From Anoxybacillus tepidamans PS2 (lineage in GTDB: Bacteria; Bacillota; Bacilli; Bacillales; Anoxybacillaceae): a DNA stretch of 64,000 nucleotides. Below the pieces are notes generated by a model. That model worked only from the letters and a program-made list of their open reading frames with translations. It was not told the origin of the DNA and did not search any database. Positions 1 to 7,000 of this stretch are shown piece by piece (positions within the stretch are counted from its first letter, which is position 1; every line of letters starts with the position of its first letter). The stretch covers positions 1 through 64,000 of the forward strand of contig NZ_JHVN01000011.1 in assembly GCF_000620165.1 (NCBI RefSeq). Direction: 5' to 3'. The position numbers and the translations under genes are program-made.

Positions 1-179
1 GAGTTCTCATCATTAGCAGTCGATGCTGCACTGTCTCCTGTTGTTTCTGTTGAAGAAGCGTTCATCGCTGAAGGTGTGTTCTCCTCAGCCTTTGCGAAAG
101 GAGTCAGTGTCGAAAATGTCATTGTAAAAGCGAGTAAATAAGAAATAAATGAATACCATTTAGCTTTCCTTTTCCTCAT
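1..179 (-). CDS. secreted protein, N-terminal part only (runs off window)
   Basis: Only the first 59 codons are present. The start is an ATG preceded by GAGGTG at a spacing of 7 bases. The N-terminus has the form of a Sec signal peptide: a basic start (MRKRKAKWY), a hydrophobic stretch (FISYLLAFTMTFSTL) and a likely signal peptidase I site after PFAKA. The mature part begins with a Ser/Thr/Ala/Asn-rich, low-complexity segment as in exported proteins with a linker or propeptide. The family cannot be told from this fragment; a secreted enzyme or surface protein is the most that can be said. Confidence 0.7.
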   Translation of the reverse strand, partial: MRKRKAKWYSFISYLLAFTMTFSTLTPFAKAEENTPSAMNASSTETTGDSAASTANDEN

Positions 180-701
180 ATGATATCACCTCGCTAGTTA
201 TTAGAATAAAGTAAACTTATAAATTGAATGAAAAACCTACACGTCGTATCCCATTCCCCCTTCCTTTTATGGTTAAATAAAGGTATTTTTCATATATCTG
301 TATAATATATATAAATTATTTATTGAATAGTCAATAACTTTTTTATTATTGGAATTATATACACATATCCCCATCAATTAACATGGATGTTATTATTAAT
401 ATTATATTTTTATCCAGATAAAAATCACTTAATAATTATTTTTATAGAATAATTTAACTACATGAGTTAAGTTCGTATAATTGCGTAAACAGAGAAATAA
501 AAAAAGAGCCATGTTGCTTTCTCCTTTGATAGAATTAATAGTGGATCCAAAACATCAAAACTTAGGGAAAAATCATACATCAAGTCATCAGATCCATGTT
601 GTCTATCAAAGGGAATTTTAGACTTGAACCATCGTAACAATAGAGAAAACGGTACAAAATTCCCTCTACACTCTATTCGGAAATAAAGGACTCTTCATAA
701 A
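180..701. other. AT-rich intergenic stretch without a recognisable gene
   Basis: About 520 bases, very AT-rich between 300 and 480, with no open frame carrying a ribosome binding site. The right half (about 500-700) is less AT-rich and has an 11-base inverted repeat (TCTATCAAAGG at 602-612 against its complement at 523-533), which may be debris of a lost mobile element or toxin cassette. The left edge should contain the promoter of the secreted-protein gene. No other signal is supported. Confidence 0.5.
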
Positions 702-775
702 TATAAAACCCCCGCTGCATTTCACACAGCTAGAGGGATTCTACATGATATTCGACAATTGACAGGCATCCGTCC
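702..775. repeat. degenerate hairpin repeat, copy A
   Basis: This stretch aligns base by base with 2202-2277: both read TATAAAAC, an imperfect hairpin, then GGGATTCTACAT, a TTGACA-like word, and the end TGACAGG(C/T)ATCCGTCC. In this copy the hairpin stem has decayed. It lies just downstream of the DUF5071-like gene, so copies A and B bracket the first detached Rhs tip and its immunity gene. It may be a small REP-like or terminator-bearing repeat; its origin is not established. Confidence 0.55.
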
Positions 776-788
776 TTAATTTCTTGAC

Positions 789-1238
789 TTACCAATCCGA
801 TAATTTTAATAACTTATATACTTCCTTATCATGAAAGTCTGATTCAGAAATTTGTAATATATCTATAAGTCTCTGAATTCCCCCTATCCACATGCGATCG
901 TCATCCTCAGCTGCTTTTATTAGCGAAGCCTCTATATGTGGAACTATCACACTTTTATCTATACTCTTCAATATCTCTATCGCTGTAGGGACACCAGGCC
1001 AATTCATATCTTGCATTAACTCTATTAAGTAGGGTATCGCCAGCCTATTTCGTGGGTATCCAATTTTATTTAAAACTTTAACCGCATTCTCCCAACAATG
1101 CTTCTCGGTATCTTGTATTAACAAAGGAGTGTATTCATCATCAATTGTTGTTAACTCCCTTATTGCAGATAGTTGAACTTCTTTGGGCATATTCCAACTC
1201 AAGTTTTTCATCAATCTTTTAACTTCGCTAAGTTCCAT
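789..1238 (-). CDS. DUF5071-like immunity protein
   Basis: A 149-residue soluble protein, all helical by appearance with HEAT-like repetition (IPYLIELMQDMNWPG, AIEILKSIDKSVIVPHIEA). The segment around residues 66-85 with LMQDMNWPGVPTA matches the pattern I know from the DUF5071 family, which often sits beside polymorphic toxins. The ATG has a good AGGAG site. It starts 16 bases behind the stop of the Rhs C-terminal tip, exactly where immunity genes of Rhs/WapA toxins sit, so the inferred role is neutralising that tip's toxin domain in the cytoplasm. It is intact although the toxin gene beside it is broken, which suggests retention against kin toxins. Confidence 0.7.
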   Translation of the reverse strand: MELSEVKRLMKNLSWNMPKEVQLSAIRELTTIDDEYTPLLIQDTEKHCWENAVKVLNKIGYPRNRLAIPYLIELMQDMNWPGVPTAIEILKSIDKSVIVPHIEASLIKAAEDDDRMWIGGIQRLIDILQISESDFHDKEVYKLLKLSDW

Positions 1239-1254
1239 TAAAATTCATCTCCTA

Positions 1255-2167
1255 CTATTTAACTTTCACAGAAAGGGCCTGCAATAATTTTGTATATTCA
1301 TGTGGTCTAGTATTAGCATTTTCCCTTGAGTTTATCCATCCCTGCATTTTCTTCATATTTACTGGTCTCACTGACACATGAGTTTTACCATCTTTTATTG
1401 CTACTAGTTTTCCTGTTGCATTAATGGCCTCAATAGTAGTTGCTGTATATGGTCCAGATAAAGGCTTTACTGTAGTATAGGATAGCCCACTAACATCTTT
1501 TGGTCTTGGAGTTAAATTAGTGCCGTTTCCACTTCCAGTACGATAGATAACTGTTGGGTTTTTCCTAATGAACCTCTCCCACCTACACTTCGCTTAAAGG
1601 TGGGAGACTTCTCGGGGGATACGTTAAATTTACGTTCTAAAACACTGACTATCTCATTTGCTGCAACATGTGCAATCACTATTGCGGTTGCCTCAGCAGC
1701 GGCTGCTGTTAACCATGAAATTGATACACCTGCTAATGGAACTAAAAGCAAAGCGAAGTGACCATTTATATCCGCATATATAACATAATTATTTTTAGTG
1801 TAAACATATTGATTTATACTAAGCGGCTCATTTTCAGACCCATGGAACGTATCTCTTGTCAAGAATCGCCCCATATTCGCATCATAATAACGCGCCATCA
1901 GGTAGTATAGTCCGGTTTCCTCATCGTAATAATACCCGGCATAACGGTATGGGTTCGCTGTTGCCAGCGCGCCGGTTTTAGACAGAATGTTGCCCCATGC
2001 GTCATACTCGTATTGCGCGACGACATTTCCGCTTGCATCCGTCAATGCGACGACATCTCCATGGCCGTTCACATGATAGTAGTAAGTGGCTCCGCCTTTC
2101 GTCATCGTGGCCGGGCGGCCCAATCGTCCCACGTATATTCCGCTACAATGTTGTTGTTGGCATCTGC
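1255..2167 (-). pseudogene. detached Rhs C-terminal tip 1, frameshifted
   Basis: The fragment matches the last YD repeat and Rhs core of the full-length protein at 4086-9713 (GLYYLMARYYDANMGRF, then NQYVYTKNN) and begins abruptly near 2167 where homology stops. Two frameshifts are visible: one base is missing at 2124/2125 compared with the intact copy, and an A-run at 1559-1563 is one base short, splitting the toxin domain. Restoring it joins GRGSLGK to NPTVIYRTGSGNG and continues to KLLQALSVKVK before TAG. The core has DINGH where the full-length copy has DPSGH. The roughly 100-residue effector domain (with a THVSVRP motif) looks like a soluble, probably nuclease-type toxin; the family is not identified. 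No start codon with a ribosome binding site is present, so it is probably a silent cassette. Confidence 0.75.
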
Positions 2168-2201
2168 TCTATCCAATAAACTAAGTGACAGATACTCATC
2201 C

Positions 2202-2277
2202 TATAAAACACCCCCAGCCGCATTTTTTGCGGCTGGGGGATTCTACATTCTATTTGACAAGTGACAGGTATCCGTCC
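2202..2277. repeat. strong GC-rich hairpin repeat, copy B
   Basis: A perfect 12-base stem (CCCCCAGCCGCA with its complement, 2211-2239) around five T residues, followed by ATTCTACATTC and GTGACAGGTATCCGTCC at 2261-2277. A degenerate form of that last word (GTGACAGATACTCATCC) also lies in front of the hairpin at 2185-2201, giving direct repeats around the stem. Copy A at 702-775 is the same element in the same orientation, and a close version of the stem is the pheA terminator at 9896-9924 in the opposite orientation. It may act as a terminator between toxin cassettes. Confidence 0.6.
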
Positions 2278-2308
2278 CAACGATCAACCAGCGCCACGAA
2301 TAATATAA

Positions 2309-2491
2309 TTATTTTTTGTTTGTATCGTCACTTTTTTCAAAAAGAAATATAATGAGTAAACCAATCCCGGTAGCAAAAGGAACACCTATTAGAAAATAGT
2401 AAATGTTTTTAGGTATACCAAAGAAATTGACTAGATATAGAAAAAGAGTCCCCCATATAAATAAAGTAATAGATTTCATCCAATTTTTCAT
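2309..2491 (-). CDS. small two-segment membrane protein, putative immunity protein for tip 2
   Basis: 60 residues with two hydrophobic segments (about 8-24 and 30-51) and a charged tail (EKSDDTNKK). Its ATG overlaps the stop of the Rhs tip in front of it as TAATG, so translation would be coupled. Position, size and membrane nature fit an immunity protein against a membrane-acting Rhs toxin. The family is unknown to me and the function is inferred from context only. Confidence 0.6.
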   Translation of the reverse strand: MKNWMKSITLFIWGTLFLYLVNFFGIPKNIYYFLIGVPFATGIGLLIIFLFEKSDDTNKK

Positions 2492-3016
2492 TAAATATCA
2501 ATCCACCCGTTTTTAGGATGTTTATCCCGCTTGTCAATTTCCTTTGCAATCATTGTACCTATATCTAAATAATCAAGTGCAACCCCCACTGCAAAGCCTA
2601 CAATCCAAGCTAATTTATTTGCTCCCCAAGCTTGTAGACGGGACACTACGGTTTTATAAAACAGCCTTTTCGCTGCCTCTTTTCCTTTTTTAATAATAAA
2701 GGCTTGAATTGCACCAGTACCACCATCAACGGCTGCGCCGATAGCAAAATTAAAAATTGAGCCTGCCAAGTTTACTCCTATTATTCTTAAATGCCCACTT
2801 GAGTCAATATACATCACCGGATTATTTTTCGTATACGCATACTGATTCAAACTTTGCGGCTCATTTTCAAACCCATGGAACGTATCTCTTGTAATAAACC
2901 GCCCCACATTCGCCTCATAATACCGTGCCATTAGGTAGTATAACCCGGTTTCCTCATCGTAATAATACCCGGCATAACGGTATGGGTTCGCCGATGCGAG
3001 CGCACCGGTTTTAAAC
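2491..3016 (-). pseudogene. detached Rhs C-terminal tip 2 (frame intact, no start)
   Basis: The open frame enters the Rhs core at KTGALASANPYRYAG, runs through GLYYLMARYYEANVGRF and NQYAYTKNNPVM, then diverges into a hydrophobic C-terminal domain of about 95 residues (GSIFNFAIGAAVDGG, ANKLAWIVGFAVGVAL) ending DKHPKNGWIDI. DPSGH of the full-length protein is DSSGH here. Homology to the full-length gene ends at about 3014, inside the palindrome ACCGGTTTTAAACCGGT. An internal ATG at 2931 has no ribosome binding site, so I read it as a silent toxin-tip cassette that could be swapped onto the full-length gene by recombination in the shared core. The hydrophobic domain suggests a membrane-active toxin. 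Confidence 0.75.
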
Positions 3017-3124
3017 CGGTATCATCACAGACAGCTTATATTCGATTTTCAATACTAAGCGGCCTTTTTAGATTATTTTCTAATGCTCAATAAATTATTC
3101 CTTTCATTTTAAAACATACATTAA

Positions 3125-3152
3125 GAGGGGCATGGGACTGTTCACACCCCAT
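3125..3152. repeat. inverted repeat between toxin cassettes
   Basis: GGCATGGG and CCCATGCC form an 8-base stem about 75 bases past the end of the 96-residue membrane protein gene. There is no T-run on either side, so it is at best a weak terminator. The remainder of 3019-3227 contains nothing I can name. Confidence 0.35.
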
Positions 3153-3227
3153 GCCTAGTAAATAATGAGTTTTTAAACAGTCTGACGCCATTACGTCGTC
3201 TTTATAATTTCTTTTGTTTAATAGACA

Positions 3228-3518
3228 TTAGAGGGTAGCTAGCAAATCGGTAACAAAAAAGTAAAGAAAACAGACACCCATTATTATAATAATAAAACCA
3301 AATACCATATAAAAAATTTTACCGAACCATACTGGCATAAACGGCATCACATACCTAATGAACTCATCCAACCACCCGTTCCCCGCTACTACATAGCCTC
3401 CCTTACGCTGGTCTAAATCCCGTTCTTTTGAAGAATATTTTATCCCTTTATAAACATAATAACTTCCCCCTAATATTAACAACAAAATAATAAAAGACAT
3501 GCCTATATAATAGTTCAT
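3228..3518 (-). CDS. small membrane protein, possible orphan immunity protein
   Basis: 96 residues with an N-terminal membrane segment (SFIILLLILGGSYYVYKG), a polar middle (SSKERDLDQRKGG) and a C-terminal segment (IFYMVFGFIIIIMGVCFLYFF). The start is secure because a full AAAGGAGG lies at proper distance. It belongs to the toxin locus but has no recognisable toxin directly in front; the roughly 300 bases upstream may be the eroded remnant of one. An immunity role is inferred from position and size. I do not recognise the family. Confidence 0.6.
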   Translation of the reverse strand: MNYYIGMSFIILLLILGGSYYVYKGIKYSSKERDLDQRKGGYVVAGNGWLDEFIRYVMPFMPVWFGKIFYMVFGFIIIIMGVCFLYFFVTDLLATL

Positions 3519-3826
3519 ATAGTCCTCCTTTCAGAGAACCCCATTGCCTAAAACTCTTGCGGCAACCAGGTACAAAGAGTTAGTCAAAATCCGAGTCCAA
3601 CCCAATATCTGTTTTATACAAAAGTACAGATCGTTAATACCTTTGATAATGTGTTGACTGTTATTTGATTGCATTCTGCAATATTGCAGAGCTGGTCGAT
3701 ATACGCCAGCTACTTTTGAAAAATCACCAAAAAATAACAAGAAGGAAATGGAGAGAAACGGATTATCTTTTTCCACTTCCTTTTAGGGACTTGCTTATGC
3801 CAATAATCTACACCTTCAAAATAAGG
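3519..3826. other. eroded region between two putative immunity genes
   Basis: No gene is supported here. On the minus strand a frame ends with TGA overlapping the ribosome binding site of the 96-residue protein, and another frame (3710-3826) continues the upstream small ORF beyond its stop codon with protein-like composition (DYWHKQVPKRKWKK). This looks like decayed coding sequence of a toxin or immunity gene rather than random spacer. Confidence 0.35.
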
Positions 3827-3988
3827 CTATCCTATCGAATCGAGAATTAAGTTTAAGATAAAATTAATGAAGGATACAACGATAACAAAATAAACTAATC
3901 TTTTCAGATCCCTCTTCCAGTTCTTCTTATCCTTCAAAAATTCGAATAAAAAAATCATGGTACCTAAAAGCAAAATTTCAACATACAT
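3827..3988 (-). CDS. 53-residue membrane protein, candidate immunity gene of the full-length Rhs toxin
   Basis: The frame encodes MYVEILLLGTMIFLFEF, a charged hinge with DKKNWKRDLKR, a second hydrophobic segment (LVYFVIVVSFINFILNLIL) and ends DSIG. It is the first open frame behind the 1875-residue Rhs gene. A TGA lies two bases before its ATG (TGAGGATG), the spacing expected of coupled toxin-immunity genes, if the toxin's last bases are read in the shifted frame. GAGG overlaps the upstream stop and sits close to the ATG, so initiation would depend on coupling. The frame stays open beyond the TAG to 3710, so the stop could be a nonsense mutation. Function is inferred from position. Confidence 0.45.
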   Translation of the reverse strand: MYVEILLLGTMIFLFEFLKDKKNWKRDLKRLVYFVIVVSFINFILNLILDSIG

Positions 3989-4085
3989 CCTCAATTCATA
4001 TCACCAATCTTATTATAAGGATTTTTTATAAAACGATTCCCATAGAATGCTTTTGTTAAAGGCGATATTTTTTTAGAAAATAGTC

Positions 4086-7000
4086 TCAGAAAAAGTAGTT
4101 GTAAGTCAGTTGTGTAAGCTCTTTTGATATAGCAGACTTACTTTTCTTCCTTTTTTTAATTGTCGTGCTATAAGATTTAATAAATCGTGCCATAGCATCC
4201 GAAGCAAGACTTGCAACAGTAGTTACTATTCCCGCTGTCCATGGTCCATAAAATGAAGATATCAATAGAGCTTGACCAGTAATGACCGTTTTCATCCAAA
4301 AAAGTCCTATATCTAGCTGGGATGGATGTCCCCAAAAATAAGTCATAAGACCATCATAAAGTGTCTGAATAGCCCAAAATACAGTGGCAGCACCAACTTT
4401 GACTGCTAAAGATTTAATTGAATTTGCAACTGTCTTCAATGAGATATGCCCACTCGGATCCACATACATTACTGGATTATTTTTCGTATACGCATACTGA
4501 TTCAAACTTTGCGGCTCATTTTCAAACCCATGGAACGTATCTCTTGTAATAAACCGCCCCATATTCGCATCATAATACCGCGCCATTAGGTAGTATAGCC
4601 CTGTTTCCTCATCGTAATAATACCCGGCATAGCGGTATGGGTTCGCTGTTGCCAGTGTACCGGTTTTGGACAGTGTGTTGCCCCATGCGTCATACTCGTA
4701 TTGCGCGACGATATTTCCGCTTGCATCCGTCAATGCCACGACATCTCCATGGCCGTTCACATGATAGTAGTAAGTGGCTCCGCCTTTCGTCATCGTGACC
4801 GGGCGGCCCAATGCGTCCCACGTATATTCCGCTGCGATGTTGTTGTTGGCGTCTGTTTCATACAACAGACGAATCGAGTCGCCATCGTAGTGATAGTAAG
4901 TCGTGCCGCTTGATGTTGTTTTGCTGATGCGTCTTCCTTGATGGTCATACGTATAGGTTGCGATCGTAGTGCCGGATGCGTTTTTTACTTGAATGAGACG
5001 GTTTTCGTCATCATACACAAACGTCTTGTTGCCGTTGTTCGTTAAATTCCCGTTCACGTCATATGTGTATGCCTGTCCGTTAACGGCTGTTAGTTGGTCG
5101 GCGGCGTCATACGTGTACGTAGTCGTCGTAGTTGTTCCATTGTTGACGATTTTCTTCGTCCGGTTGCCAACCGCATCGTATTCGTACGTAATCGTTGTTC
5201 CATCCGCTAGTGTTTCCTTTGTCAGCTGATTCAATGCATCATACTCATACGTCATCGTTCCATCTTTTGTTTCTACAGCTGTAATATTGCCATTAGCATC
5301 GTAACTGTAGAGGAAGTAGTTTAAAACATTTCCGTTGGCATCGAAATTTTTCAATGATTTTAGCTGATTGGCATCGTTATATTCATAAGCGGTATAAGTT
5401 CCATTGGCATGGATGATGGACGAAATATTTCCGCGCTCATCGTACGTAAATCTCGCTAAATTCGCGCTGTTTCTTGACAAGACGACTAACTGGTCCAATG
5501 GATTATAGCTGTATCCGATCGTATCAGTCGTTGTACCAGCCGTAATGGATGTCGATGTAACATTTCCATTATCGTCATAACCGTAGGCAATGGCGTTCGA
5601 TGATCCTTTGCTGATGCGAGTGAGACGATTGTTTTTATCGTATGTGTACGTGGTTGCATTTCCAGTGGCATCCGTCACCGACGTCACGTTGCCATTGGCA
5701 TCGTAATTGAACGTCCATTTTGTTGTCCCGTTGTAAGCAACGGCAATGAGTCGGTTCAGTGCGTTGTAGCTATAGGATACGCGATCCCCGTTTGCATACG
5801 TAACCCCTGTAAGATTGCCGTTTTTATCATAAGCAAAGGATGTCGTTTGATTTAACGGGTTCTTGAAACTAGAGATTTGGTTCCATTCATTATACGTATA
5901 GTTAGTTGTATAATTCTTTGCATTAGTGACCGATGTTCGATTGCCCGCACCGTCGTAACCATAGGTAGTCACATTTCCGTTTGGGTCGGTGACTTTGGTT
6001 AATTGGTTATTGTTGTTATATTCGTAAGAAGTCGTTTTTCCTTTTCCATCTGTGACGCTCGTTTGGTTTCCGATAGCATCGTATGTGTACGAAACCGTAT
6101 TTCCTGCCGGATCGGTGACTTTGGTGACGTAGTTTTTCTTTGCATCATACGTGTACGACGTCAGAGAAGCTCCTACTTCTAGACGCATTGCATCAAACCA
6201 TGCTGTGCCCGTTTGATTATAATAGTAATAATACACGTCAATGTAATCGAAGGCCTGTTTCGGTTTTACTTCCGCGGCAACATGTTGCCAGTCAGTCTTC
6301 GCCTTATCAAAGTCGTTTGCATAACCCCAATCGGTTGTACCATTCGTATAGTGGATTGCTACTTGCAAGCTATAGTAACCGCCGTTTGGATTGGCTCCTT
6401 CCTGTTTGGACCATCCAGACAACGTAAGTTTAGTGTTGCTGTCGCCAGAAATATTAATCCGTTGTTTAATATATTTATTTTTCCCAGACTCTCCCGTGAT
6501 TTTAAATGACTTGCTTCCGACATATATATTCGCAACTGTTGTATCTAGTCCATCATTTGCTGATAAGTTGCCGCTTGTTGTCCAACTGTCAGGAATTCCA
6601 TCACTATTGATATCTCGCTCGAAGCTGGAATTATCTACAAGATTATAGGCGCTGACAACCGTTCCTTTCTCTAATTGGATCCCATCGAAATAAGCAGTTC
6701 CAGAACCGGCGTTTACACCGACAGATACTCGAATGGTCTGAGTTCCCGATGGAGCATTATCCGCGACGACATGAAGCCGGGTCCAGTCGTTCGTTCCTGC
6801 CAACCCATAAGAAATTTTTTGATTTAACCAGTTTCCTTGTGCATCAAAATATTCAACTTTTATAAGGGCCTGCGCAGACATGGACGATGTTTTTACATAA
6901 CCGCTTGCCACATAAATTCCACCATCATACGGCTGCTTATCAGAACTGACAATCGCCCATCCGGTCGAATTCGAAATACTGATCGCTTTATTCCCAAATT

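Noticed and set aside
1512-2132. 206-residue free-standing protein for Rhs tip 1
   Set aside because: It starts at an ATG created by the frameshift and ends by a second frameshift; it is a pseudogene fragment.
3531-3776. 81-codon frame ending in front of the 96-residue membrane protein
   Set aside because: No ribosome binding site and unconvincing composition; kept only as a possible remnant in the region note.
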